DNA of 60,000 nt from Dyadobacter fanqingshengii (lineage in GTDB: Bacteria > Bacteroidota > Bacteroidia > Cytophagales > Spirosomataceae). The stretch spans positions 4,707,501 to 4,767,500 of the forward strand of contig NZ_CP098806.1 of NCBI RefSeq assembly GCF_023822005.2. The letters are read 5' to 3'. The position numbers and the translations under genes were made by a program. This document shows positions 34,798-43,422 of this stretch, in pieces; the stretch's first letter is position 1; the number at the start of each line of letters is the position of its first letter. Under the pieces are notes generated by a model. It made no database searches and was not told where the DNA came from. It saw only the letters and a list, made by a program, of their open reading frames with translations.

Positions 34798-37230
34798 ATG
34801 CCATGGATCAACAAAGCTTTGAAAAAATTTCTTATTCCCGGACTTCTGTTGTTACTCACCGGGTTTCAGTGGATTGATGATGATTTCACCCAGCACATTG
34901 CAGCCAAATTACTGGATTACCGGAGGGTTTTTTCGCAAGGAAAAGCATATCTGCATCTGGACAAGCCGTATTACACAACCGGCGACACGCTCTGGTTTAA
35001 AAGTTACCTGGTAGAAGGTTCGCTCCACCTCGCAGACAGCGCCAGTAACTTACTTTATGTGGATCTGATCGAGCAGCGCACGGGCAGAAATGTGGCTTTA
35101 CGCCGCGTACAGCTGTCTGGCGGCATCGGACATGGCGAGATTGTGCTTGCCGATTCTATCCCAAAAGGGGCTTATACGATCCGGGCATACACCAATTGGA
35201 TGCGTAATTTTTCAGAGAATTATTTTTTCCAAAAAGACATTTATCTGTTTGATCCCGAAAACATTGCTGAACCGGCTGCTCCGACGACGGTTGATTTAAA
35301 ATTCTTCCCGGAAGGCGGCCAGCTGATTGCCGGCGTTAATACCCGGGTTGCATTAAAAGCAGTGGGCGGAAACGGCCTCGGACAAGACGTTAATGGCTTT
35401 ATTCTCAACCAAAACAAGGATACGGTTGCCTTTTACAAAAGCGACCATCTCGGAATGGGGCGTTTTCAGTTCGAGCCAAAACCGGGAGAAGTTTACGATG
35501 CATTTATAAACGGAAAAGACGGGAAAATTTCCCGTTTTGATTTTCCAAAAGTGATGGAAAGCGGCTATACAATGATCGTTGACAACCTTTCCAATCCGTT
35601 GAAAATGCGCCTGATCATTTACTTCAAAATGCCTGGGAAACAGGAATCAGGCATACACATTGTGGGACATTCCAGAGGCATAGTTGCTTTTGTTGCAAAG
35701 GGAAAAGTTACCGCCAAGGGCCTGATGCTGAACCTTCCAACCACAGAGTTCCCCGACGGGATCACACATTTGACGCTTTTTGATGAACAGAGCAAGCCGG
35801 TGAGTGAAAGGCTTGTTTTTATTAATCACAACCGGAGCCTCAATGTTAAAATTGTCCCTACAAAAATGGCTTACAAGCCTCGCGAAAAAACGGAGATAGA
35901 AATAGCAGTTACCGATTCGGCTGGAAATCCGGTTGAAGCCAATGTTTCTGTCGCTGTAACAGACGCGGGACAGATATTGCAGCAACCCAATGATGAAAAC
36001 ATCATGTCCTATCTCTTGCTTTCCTCTGATCTTAAAGGTTTTATCGAACAACCCGCCTATTATTTCGATCCGGCAAAATCCGAGCGAAAAATTCACATGG
36101 ATTATCTGATGATGACGCAAGGTTGGTCACGTTTCAAATGGGAAGATGTGCTGGCCGATTCGCTTTTGCAGCCTCAACGTTATGTGGAACAAGGCATTAC
36201 GCTGGAAGGTGAAGTGAAGCGGAACAACAAAAAGTTAAGCGAAAAAGTAATGTTATCTATGTATTTGAGCAATGATAGCCTCAACACATTCATGACCTCG
36301 GAAACGGATGCAAACGGCCGATTTGGGATCTACAACCTTGTTTTCGCTGACTCTTTGAAGATTCGGCTGCAAGGAATGAACAAGAAGGGAAATGCAAATC
36401 TCTCCTTTCGGCTCGACCCATTTGCAGCGCCGAGAGCGACATTGCTTAAAGCACCTTTTTATCCGATAACGGTGGATGCAAAGCAGCTTTTGGAATACTT
36501 GAAAAGGGCTCAGCAAGACCAGCAAATAGCCCGGAAAATCCGCGAAAGCCGGGAACGGTTATTGCAGGAAGTGACCATTAAAGGAAAGAAAGAAGTGCAG
36601 CGCGATCCGAGAAAATTATACGGTTCTGCGGACGCTTCGATCAAGGTGACGACGCAAATGGCATCAGGCGGACGAAGTATTCTGGATATTCTTGCGGGCA
36701 GAGTAGCTGGTGTTCAGGTGGTTGGTTCCGGAATGAATGCATCGGTATACATCCGTGGAAATCGCGGGGAGCCATTGTTTGTTCTAGACGGAATGCCTGT
36801 GGATAAGGACATGATCTCAAACCTGAACACTTTTGATGTAGAGTCTATCGATGTTTTAAAAGGTCCGTCAGCGGCTATTTTTGGAAGTCGCGGAGGCAAT
36901 GGAGTGATTTCGATTTTGACAAAACGCGGCAATGAAAACTATGATTATTCGCAGGATGTTGTACCGGGTGTGCTGGTTTCCAAAATAGCTGGTTTTAATG
37001 TTCCAAAAGAATTTTACGCTCCTGCATATGAGGTCAGCAAGCCACAGAATGTAAATCCGGACTATCGTTCGACGGTATTTTGGGCACCGATGTTGCGGAC
37101 AAATAAGCAGGGTAAGGCCAGATTTGCGTATTTTAATACAGATGCGGTGACAAATATAGATATCCGTGCAGAGGCACTGAGTACATCCGGCATACCTGGA
37201 TTTGGAAAAACAGCTTATTCAATTGAGTAA
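34798..37230 (+). CDS. MG2 and TonB-plug domain protein without a barrel
   Basis: An 810-residue exported protein. After a hydrophobic N-terminus (residues 9-24) comes an alpha-2-macroglobulin MG2-like domain (HLDKPYYTTGDTLWFKSYLVEG, about 53-74), several beta-sandwich modules, and near residues 621-712 a TonB-receptor plug (ILDILAGRVAGVQVVG, FVLDGMPV, IDVLKGPSAAIFGSRGGNGVI). There is no C-terminal beta-barrel: only about 100 residues follow the plug, ending in an Ig-like segment (FAYFNTDAVTNIDIRAEALS). This combination occurs in Bacteroidota, but the role of a plug with no barrel is unknown. It may act as a periplasmic or surface partner of a receptor. Confidence 0.85.
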   Translation: MPWINKALKKFLIPGLLLLLTGFQWIDDDFTQHIAAKLLDYRRVFSQGKAYLHLDKPYYTTGDTLWFKSYLVEGSLHLADSASNLLYVDLIEQRTGRNVALRRVQLSGGIGHGEIVLADSIPKGAYTIRAYTNWMRNFSENYFFQKDIYLFDPENIAEPAAPTTVDLKFFPEGGQLIAGVNTRVALKAVGGNGLGQDVNGFILNQNKDTVAFYKSDHLGMGRFQFEPKPGEVYDAFINGKDGKISRFDFPKVMESGYTMIVDNLSNPLKMRLIIYFKMPGKQESGIHIVGHSRGIVAFVAKGKVTAKGLMLNLPTTEFPDGITHLTLFDEQSKPVSERLVFINHNRSLNVKIVPTKMAYKPREKTEIEIAVTDSAGNPVEANVSVAVTDAGQILQQPNDENIMSYLLLSSDLKGFIEQPAYYFDPAKSERKIHMDYLMMTQGWSRFKWEDVLADSLLQPQRYVEQGITLEGEVKRNNKKLSEKVMLSMYLSNDSLNTFMTSETDANGRFGIYNLVFADSLKIRLQGMNKKGNANLSFRLDPFAAPRATLLKAPFYPITVDAKQLLEYLKRAQQDQQIARKIRESRERLLQEVTIKGKKEVQRDPRKLYGSADASIKVTTQMASGGRSILDILAGRVAGVQVVGSGMNASVYIRGNRGEPLFVLDGMPVDKDMISNLNTFDVESIDVLKGPSAAIFGSRGGNGVISILTKRGNENYDYSQDVVPGVLVSKIAGFNVPKEFYAPAYEVSKPQNVNPDYRSTVFWAPMLRTNKQGKARFAYFNTDAVTNIDIRAEALSTSGIPGFGKTAYSIE

Positions 37231-37365
37231 TAGAGGCTTCAAGGAGACTTAACGGGTTTAGGAAACTTTCTGGGTCTATTGATTTCCAGACAAGAATACC
37301 TTCGTTTGAACGTTACTAATCTTATTTGGCCTGTGGAGCGGACAAATCATACAGACAAAAATTGG

Positions 37366-37373
37366 TAACTTTG
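37366..37373 (+). promoter_or_regulatory. Candidate -7 promoter element before the TPR/DUF4292/EnvC cluster
   Basis: TAACTTTG matches the TAnnTTTG consensus fully, 58 nt upstream of the TPR gene start. No TTG lies at the right -33 distance, so this is a partial promoter call. A second copy of TAACTTTG occurs at 40102-40109, just upstream of the EnvC-like gene. Confidence 0.35.
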
Positions 37374-37431
37374 AGTTTCAAGTTAAAATGGCCTGTCACG
37401 TCTTCGGATCTGACCCTGTTTAGATAGAAAT

Positions 37432-39183
37432 ATGAGGACTGAATATATAAAATGGACCCTGCTTATCTGCCTCATTACGAGTGTGTTTGTTACGCAAAAT
37501 GTACAGGCACAGCGGCGTAATAAGGAACGGGAAAAAGAACCGGAAAAATCAGAAACGACAAGCCTCAGACTGGAAGAGGAATCGCTTGCAGCAGAGGGGA
37601 TGAAGTTTATCATGAAAGATGAGCCCGATCGCGCACTTCCCATCTTTCAGAAACTCGTACAGAGCAGCGGCAATGACCCTGCAAGCCATTATTTGCTTGC
37701 TACGGCGTTAATTAAGCTGGAAAAATATGATGATGCGATCGTTTCGGCAAAGAAAGCTTTTGACCTCGATAAGGAAAATATTTATTATTCCCAGCAGCTG
37801 GCAGAGTTGTATGCAAAGCGCCGGAAATACCCGGAGGCAGCTGAAATTTACGAGAAACTTTTGCAAAAAAATCCCGGAAACATTCAGTATGGCGTAGAGC
37901 TGGCTGCTGTTTATGTGTTTAATGATCAGTTTGATAAGGCCATTGACACCTACAATGTTCTGGAAAAATCCCTGGGTGTAACGGAAGAGATCACGCACCA
38001 GAAAGAACAGCTTTATTTAAGACAAAACAATCTAGACAAAGCGCTGGCAGAAGCAAAGAAATTAATAGCTGCTGAACCAGGCGAGGTAAGTTATCTCGTT
38101 GAACTGGCCGAAATGCTGATCGCAAATGAGCGAATTGTGGAGGCAGTGGCGCCGCTGGAAGAAGCACTTAAGGTGAATCCTGACGAGGCACAAGCCCACG
38201 TTTTGCTGGCCGACATTTACCGTAGAAATGGCGACGTCGAGAAATGCAATCAGGAGCTTAAACTTGTTTTTGCCAATCCAAATCTTGACTCAGATCCTAA
38301 AATCCGCGTTTTGACGGGTTATCTGACCATGCTCAAAACAGAAGCTGAAATCACCGAAGCAGTAGCATTGGCCAAACAGCTTGTTGAAACGCATCCCAAT
38401 GAAGCGCGCACGAATGTAGTTTATGCAGACCTGTTGATGCGCCAGAACAAGAAAGCGGAGGCGCGCGATTTATACGCAAAAGCAGCAAGGATAGATGGCT
38501 CGGTTTTTCAAGTTTGGGGAGCTATTTTAGAACTGGACGGCGTTCTTAATCAAGTGGATAGCATGCTTGTTCATTCGGAGAAAGCATTAGAGATCTTTCC
38601 GAATCAGGGTATTTTGTGGTATTCCAATGGCACAGCGCAACTGGCCAAGAAAAATTTCAAGGAGGCTCTCTCGTCCTTTGAAGAAAGCCTGAAACTGATT
38701 GGTGATAAACCTGAAATGATCCCCGTTATCCATGCGCAGATGGGCGACGCTTATAATGGTTTAGGCGATCACGAAAAATCGGATGCAGCTTATGAGCTCT
38801 CATTAAAAGACAATCCGAACAATGATTACGTTTTAAATAATTACAGCTATTACTTGTCTCTGCGCGGAGAAAAGCTCGATCTGGCTTTAAAGATGTCCGC
38901 AAAGCTCGTTCAGGAACATAAGGATAACCCAACTTACCTCGATACGCACGCCTGGGTGCTATATGTGCGGAAAGACTATAAAAAGGCAAAGGAGTTTTTG
39001 GAGCGGGCTATGGTAGACACCAGCAGTGTAAGTGGCACGATTGTTGAGCATTATGGTGATGTTCTTTTCAAACTTGGCGAGCGCGACAATGCTGTTGCGC
39101 AATGGAAAAAGGCCAAAAGTATGGGAGAAACAACCGAACTTCTTGACAAAAAAATAGCAACAGGTGCATTACATGAGCAATAA
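37432..39183 (+). CDS. Secreted tetratricopeptide-repeat protein
   Basis: A 583-residue TPR protein: an N-terminal hydrophobic segment (LLICLITSVFVTQNVQA, export signal), a charged linker, then at least 12 TPR-like units, for example YLLATALIKLEKYDDAIVSAKKAFDLDKEN, QYGVELAAVYVFNDQFDKAIDTY and ILWYSNGTAQLAKKNFKEALSSFEESLK. Long TPR superhelices of this kind scaffold envelope complexes. Its 3' end overlaps the DUF4292 gene by 11 nt, and an EnvC-like gene follows; I read these three as one operon. Confidence 0.9.
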   Translation: MRTEYIKWTLLICLITSVFVTQNVQAQRRNKEREKEPEKSETTSLRLEEESLAAEGMKFIMKDEPDRALPIFQKLVQSSGNDPASHYLLATALIKLEKYDDAIVSAKKAFDLDKENIYYSQQLAELYAKRRKYPEAAEIYEKLLQKNPGNIQYGVELAAVYVFNDQFDKAIDTYNVLEKSLGVTEEITHQKEQLYLRQNNLDKALAEAKKLIAAEPGEVSYLVELAEMLIANERIVEAVAPLEEALKVNPDEAQAHVLLADIYRRNGDVEKCNQELKLVFANPNLDSDPKIRVLTGYLTMLKTEAEITEAVALAKQLVETHPNEARTNVVYADLLMRQNKKAEARDLYAKAARIDGSVFQVWGAILELDGVLNQVDSMLVHSEKALEIFPNQGILWYSNGTAQLAKKNFKEALSSFEESLKLIGDKPEMIPVIHAQMGDAYNGLGDHEKSDAAYELSLKDNPNNDYVLNNYSYYLSLRGEKLDLALKMSAKLVQEHKDNPTYLDTHAWVLYVRKDYKKAKEFLERAMVDTSSVSGTIVEHYGDVLFKLGERDNAVAQWKKAKSMGETTELLDKKIATGALHEQ

Positions 39184-40051
39184 AATTACAGTTTGGGTAG
39201 TCGCAATCAGTTTTATCTGTTTATCGGGCTGCCACAAACAGCGTCTCTCCAAAAGCAATAAATCCATTTCAAGTGATTCTCTGGTTATTGCGGCTCCGCA
39301 TTTAGCAGATTCATTGGCAGCTGCGATAGCAACGGATTCCTTGTCTGCAACAACGGCAGATTCTTCGGCTGATAGCGAGTCGGAATCCGTTAAGGTCAAT
39401 TCCATTTCATTTGATTATTTGGTGGCCAAGTCAAAAGTTGATTTCAAGAGCAAATCGCAGGATTTTGATAACACAAACATAAACATCCGGATGAAGAAAG
39501 ACAGCATTATCTGGCTTTCTGTAACGGGTGTTGGATTTGAGGTTGCAAGAGGATTGATTACCCGCGATTCCATCGTTTTTATGGACAAAATCCATAAAGA
39601 TTACTTCGTGTTTAGTTACGCGCAACTTAGCAAACAGTATAATTTCGACCTGAATTTCGCTCTTTTACAGTCTGTAATTGTAGGTAACCTGCCTTTTCCG
39701 CAGCAACCGGATTCTCGTTTTGTGAAGGAAAATGAGTTTTTTATACTCAAACAAATCGTGGAGCGGTTGGAAGTAGATAATTACATTGGCGAGAGTAACC
39801 TCAAACTATCGCGGTTAAAAGCGACGGAAGTGCCGACCCAGAACACTTTTACGCTGAATTATTCGGATTTTAAGGATGTCAAGAGCTTTCTTTTCCCTTT
39901 CACCAGCAACATTGACCTGAATGTAAAGTCACAGAAGGATCAGCAAATAAATCAGACTACAATGCGCATTAAGCACAGTAGGGTTGATTTGGTTAGTGAA
40001 AATCCTGGATTTCCGTTCAGCGTACCGGCCTCCTATAAGCGAAAAAGGTAA
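39173..40051 (+). CDS. DUF4292-family lipoprotein
   Basis: A 292-residue lipoprotein with lipobox LSGC and a Ser/Thr/Ala-rich linker (about residues 28-75), then a globular beta-rich domain of the DUF4292 family (VNSISFDYLVAKSKVDFKSKSQDF, with KDSIIWLSVTGVGFEVARG). The fold is thought to be related to LolA/LolB-type half-barrels that hold lipid. The start is ATG 39173 rather than the ATG at 39164, because the signal sequence begins MSNKITVW. It overlaps the TPR gene by 11 nt and precedes an EnvC-like gene. Confidence 0.9.
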   Translation: MSNKITVWVVAISFICLSGCHKQRLSKSNKSISSDSLVIAAPHLADSLAAAIATDSLSATTADSSADSESESVKVNSISFDYLVAKSKVDFKSKSQDFDNTNINIRMKKDSIIWLSVTGVGFEVARGLITRDSIVFMDKIHKDYFVFSYAQLSKQYNFDLNFALLQSVIVGNLPFPQQPDSRFVKENEFFILKQIVERLEVDNYIGESNLKLSRLKATEVPTQNTFTLNYSDFKDVKSFLFPFTSNIDLNVKSQKDQQINQTTMRIKHSRVDLVSENPGFPFSVPASYKRKR

Positions 40052-40148
40052 AAATCAGCGGGTCCTTTGGAGATGATAGGGTCAAAAACCCTAAGTCTGC
40101 TTAACTTTGCCTGCCTTTTCCAGGAGTTTGGCCGCAAGAATTAACTGT

Positions 40149-41486
40149 ATGCCCTTTCAAAAACCGTATTTTCGTCGCTTACTATTACTGCTAACGTTCA
40201 TCTTTTGTGCGTCCCTGGGTGCCCACGCTCAGAAAACGCGTGAGCAACTCGAACGCGAAAAGAGCGAAAACCAGAACAAGATCAAGGAAATTCAAGGCAT
40301 TCTGCGCCAGACATCTTCTCAGAAGAATGTCAACCTTGGCCAATTGAAGGCGCTTAACCAGCAAATTAATACCTACAAAAAACAAATAGACCTGCTTTCG
40401 GACGATCTGGATCTGTTAAATAAAGAACTAAGGGTTCTTGAGAATAAGAGGCAGACGCTGGACAGCAGTTTGGCCAAATTGAAAACCGAGTATGGTCATA
40501 TGATTTACGAGGCTTCGAAAAGGAACGTCTACTTCAATCAATTGGTTTTCCTATTTTCCTCCGGGACTTTCAACCAGTTTGTGCTGCGATACAAGTATTT
40601 GAAACAGTATACCGAAGCACGGCAGGGGCAGGTCAAGGAAATGGAGATCCTGCAAGACCGGCTGATGGCCGAACGCAGGCGCATCACTGTAAAACAAGAC
40701 CAGCAAAAAACGGTTTTGAATACACGGGTGACGGAAAATACGAAGCTGGAAGGCTTAAAAACGAAACAAAACGAAGTGATCCAGGAGCTTTCTCAAAAGG
40801 AAGTAGAGCTTCGGAAGCAAATTGCTGAGAACAAGCGTGCTACGGATCTTCTGGAGGCCAATATCCGCCGTATTGCAGAACGGGAACGCCGGGAACGTAT
40901 TGAGCGTGAGCGTCGGGAACGTGAGGAAAGAGAAGCCAGAAGAAAAGCCGAACGAGAAAGACTTGCGAGGGAGAATGCAGAAAGAGAGAAAAAAGGCGAA
41001 GCAGCAGTTGAGGCAAAACCTGAGGAAGAGGCGCCGATAACGTCGGGCGGGATGAGCGAAGAGGAGACAACACTTGCATCATCTTTTACGGCATCGCAAA
41101 ACAGATTGCCCTGGCCGGTAAAAGGCTTCGTATCAGGTCATTTTGGTCAGCGTCCGCATGCAGTTTTGAAAGGTGTAATGGTGGACAACCTGGGTGTTGA
41201 CATTCAAACGACAGCAGGGGAGCCGGTTCGCTCGGTTTATGATGGTGTGGTGCTGGATGTGACGGAAATGCCTGGAATGGGCAATGTAGTCGCTATTCAA
41301 CACGGTAATTACATGACGATTTACGCAAAAATGAACGGCGTTACGGTTCGTGCCGGACAAAAAGTAAAAGCCCGTGAAAATATCGGCAGAGTAGCCACTG
41401 ACAGCGATGGCACGTCCGAACTGCAATTCCAGATCTGGAAAAATACGTCACGACTCAATCCCGAAAGCTGGCTGATGCACAGGTAA
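40149..41486 (+). CDS. EnvC-like LytM-domain protein, probable amidase activator
   Basis: A 445-residue periplasmic protein: signal peptide (to about residue 28), a long coiled coil (about 30-280) with a strongly charged Arg/Glu region (ERERRERIERERREREEREA), and a C-terminal LytM (M23) domain from about residue 320. The M23 zinc ligands are missing: the place of HxGvD reads NLGVD, and the place of HxH reads ELQFQIW. It is therefore a degenerate LytM domain, as in EnvC/NlpD-type activators of N-acetylmuramoyl-L-alanine amidases. The start is ATG 40149, where the signal peptide begins. Confidence 0.88.
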   Translation: MPFQKPYFRRLLLLLTFIFCASLGAHAQKTREQLEREKSENQNKIKEIQGILRQTSSQKNVNLGQLKALNQQINTYKKQIDLLSDDLDLLNKELRVLENKRQTLDSSLAKLKTEYGHMIYEASKRNVYFNQLVFLFSSGTFNQFVLRYKYLKQYTEARQGQVKEMEILQDRLMAERRRITVKQDQQKTVLNTRVTENTKLEGLKTKQNEVIQELSQKEVELRKQIAENKRATDLLEANIRRIAERERRERIERERREREEREARRKAERERLARENAEREKKGEAAVEAKPEEEAPITSGGMSEEETTLASSFTASQNRLPWPVKGFVSGHFGQRPHAVLKGVMVDNLGVDIQTTAGEPVRSVYDGVVLDVTEMPGMGNVVAIQHGNYMTIYAKMNGVTVRAGQKVKARENIGRVATDSDGTSELQFQIWKNTSRLNPESWLMHR

Positions 41487-41532
41487 GCCAAGGTTTCCGG
41501 GAATTTATTATTTACTCATTTGATCCAAGATT

Positions 41533-42351
41533 ATGTCAATCCATACTCCTGATATAAAGCGCGTTACCACCCACATCATTCAGGAAATGAAAACCCGTGG
41601 GGAGAAAATATCCTGCCTTACGGCCTATGATTACTCCATGGCAGGCATTGTAGACGCTGCCGGTGTTGAACTGATCCTGGTAGGGGATTCGGCTTCCAAT
41701 GTAATGGCTGGGCACGAAACGACATTGCCGATTACAATTGACCAGATGATTTACCACGCCACGTCGGTGGTAAGGGCTGTAAAACGCGCTTTGGTTGTGG
41801 TGGATTTACCTTTCGGATCTTATCAGGGAAATTCGCGGGAAGCATTGAATTCTGCGATCCGTATTATGAAAGAATCGGGCGCACATGCTGTGAAACTGGA
41901 AGGTGGATTAGAGATTAAGGATTCTATTACGCGCATACTGAGTGCAGGAGTGCCGGTAATGGGGCATTTGGGGCTTACACCGCAATCCATTTACAAATTT
42001 GGCACTTACACCGTTCGCGCCAAGCAGGAGGCGGAGGCGCAGAAATTACTGGAAGATGCGCAGATGCTGGAAGAAGTAGGCTGTTTTTCAGTGGTTTTAG
42101 AAAAAATCCCTTCAAAACTTACCAAACAAGTTTCCGAAACCGTGACGATCCCAACGATCGGGATAGGAGCGGGACCGCATGCAGACGGCCAGATTTTGGT
42201 TTTGCATGACCTTTTGGGTATAAATAAGGCATTTAAACCCAGGTTTTTACGACGCTATGCAGACCTTAACGGCGTTATGACAGATGCGATATCCAATTAT
42301 ATACAAGATGTTAAAGGCAAGTCGTTCCCGAATGAGCAGGAGTCGTACTGA
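41533..42351 (+). CDS. panB: 3-methyl-2-oxobutanoate hydroxymethyltransferase
   Basis: First step of pantothenate synthesis, using 5,10-methylene-THF. The 272-residue barrel has [19 protein letters not shown] at about 50-68, DLPFGSYQG and HAVKLEGG, all diagnostic for PanB, and [17 protein letters not shown] near residue 212. It lies 46 nt after the EnvC-like gene and 27 nt before the RluA-type gene, so it is probably co-transcribed with the latter. Other pan genes are not in the window. Confidence 0.97.
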   Translation: MSIHTPDIKRVTTHIIQEMKTRGEKISCLTAYDYSMAGIVDAAGVELILVGDSASNVMAGHETTLPITIDQMIYHATSVVRAVKRALVVVDLPFGSYQGNSREALNSAIRIMKESGAHAVKLEGGLEIKDSITRILSAGVPVMGHLGLTPQSIYKFGTYTVRAKQEAEAQKLLEDAQMLEEVGCFSVVLEKIPSKLTKQVSETVTIPTIGIGAGPHADGQILVLHDLLGINKAFKPRFLRRYADLNGVMTDAISNYIQDVKGKSFPNEQESY

Positions 42352-42378
42352 CCTTTTTAAAAGTAACGAACAAATCAT

Positions 42379-43110
42379 ATGGTAAAGCGACCATTTCAAA
42401 TCATATACGAAGACAATCACCTTATCATTGTCAACAAAGAGCCTGGCATCCTTGTGCAGGGAGACGCGACGAGGGATAAATGTCTGCTCGATATGATAAA
42501 AGAGTACATTAAAGAAGAATATCAAAAGCCGGGTGCGGTGTTTTTGGGCACGGTGCATAGGTTAGACAGGCCGGTTAGCGGGCTGGTAGTTTTTGCCAAA
42601 ACGTCGAAGGCATTGGAGCGGATGAATGAAATTTTTCGCAAGCGTGATGTGCAAAAGACTTATTGGGCAGTTGTGAAGAACCGTCCGCCGGAAAAGAAAG
42701 GTAAATTGATACATTATCTTTCCAAAGACGAGTCCCGCAATGTGACAACGGCATATGACTACGAAAAACCTGGAACGCAGCGCGCTGAGCTTTCTTATCG
42801 TTGGTTAGGGGAGGTTAATAAATTTCATTTGCTGGAAGTTACGCCTGTTACAGGCCGGCCTCATCAGATCCGCGTACAGCTCGCTTCCATGAATTGTCCG
42901 ATCCGGGGTGATGTAAAATATGGTTACCCGGTGGGAAATCGCGATAATAACATTAATCTGCATGCGCGCCGGCTTTATTTCGAGCATCCTGTAAAAAAGG
43001 AGCCGATCATTTGCAAGGCGGGTGTTCCTAATGATCCGTTCTGGGAAGAATTCTTATCATTGGATAATGAAGAAATCAAGCCTGAGCATTTGGATTTTCT
43101 TTATGAATAA
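42379..43110 (+). CDS. RluA-family pseudouridine synthase (second copy)
   Basis: A 243-residue enzyme with HRLDRPVSGLVVFAKT at 60-75 (catalytic Asp63) and TGRPHQIRVQLA. No S4 domain. Its sequence differs from the enzyme at 24377-25099 and the two probably modify different uridines. It begins 27 nt after panB and ends 9 nt before a small membrane-protein gene on the same strand. Confidence 0.94.
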   Translation: MVKRPFQIIYEDNHLIIVNKEPGILVQGDATRDKCLLDMIKEYIKEEYQKPGAVFLGTVHRLDRPVSGLVVFAKTSKALERMNEIFRKRDVQKTYWAVVKNRPPEKKGKLIHYLSKDESRNVTTAYDYEKPGTQRAELSYRWLGEVNKFHLLEVTPVTGRPHQIRVQLASMNCPIRGDVKYGYPVGNRDNNINLHARRLYFEHPVKKEPIICKAGVPNDPFWEEFLSLDNEEIKPEHLDFLYE

Positions 43111-43119
43111 AATCTGCTC

Positions 43120-43422
43120 ATGATCGAGAAACTGAAAGAGCGCTGGAATGTACGAAACGGTTGGGATGTGCTAGTCATTCTGATCGTTTTCGCATGTACG
43201 GGGTTCTCAGTTTTATATGCAAAACGTGGATTATTTTATTTAATAGGCTTAACGGAAGAATCACCGACCTGGCTTCGCTGGACAATTAACATCCTCATTA
43301 TTTTGCCATTATACCAGGTCATTTTGCTGGCGTGGGGTTGGATTTGGGGGAAATTCGATTTCTTTTGGGAGTTTGAAAAGCGCATGTTCAGCCGGATTGG
43401 CAGCATATTTAAAAAGAAATGA
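43120..43422 (+). CDS. Small DUF6787-like membrane protein
   Basis: A 100-residue protein with two transmembrane segments (about 17-35 and 52-74) and a basic C-terminus (KRMFSRIGSIFKKK). The pattern RWNV..GW.VL.IL..FA.TG.S at the N-terminus and WGKFDFFWEFEKR at the end fit the DUF6787 group, which has no known function. It overlaps the convergent metallohydrolase gene by 14 nt at the 3' ends. Confidence 0.8.
   Translation: MIEKLKERWNVRNGWDVLVILIVFACTGFSVLYAKRGLFYLIGLTEESPTWLRWTINILIILPLYQVILLAWGWIWGKFDFFWEFEKRMFSRIGSIFKKK

Noticed and set aside
36798..36806. Perfect DnaA box (TGTGGATAA) inside the MG2/plug gene
   Set aside because: Isolated and within a coding region; treated as background. 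A similar lone box lies at 58954-58962 and a one-mismatch box at 43569-43577.
41040..41486. Active M23 metallopeptidase call for the EnvC-like protein
   Set aside because: The His and Asp zinc ligands of M23 enzymes are not present in the domain.
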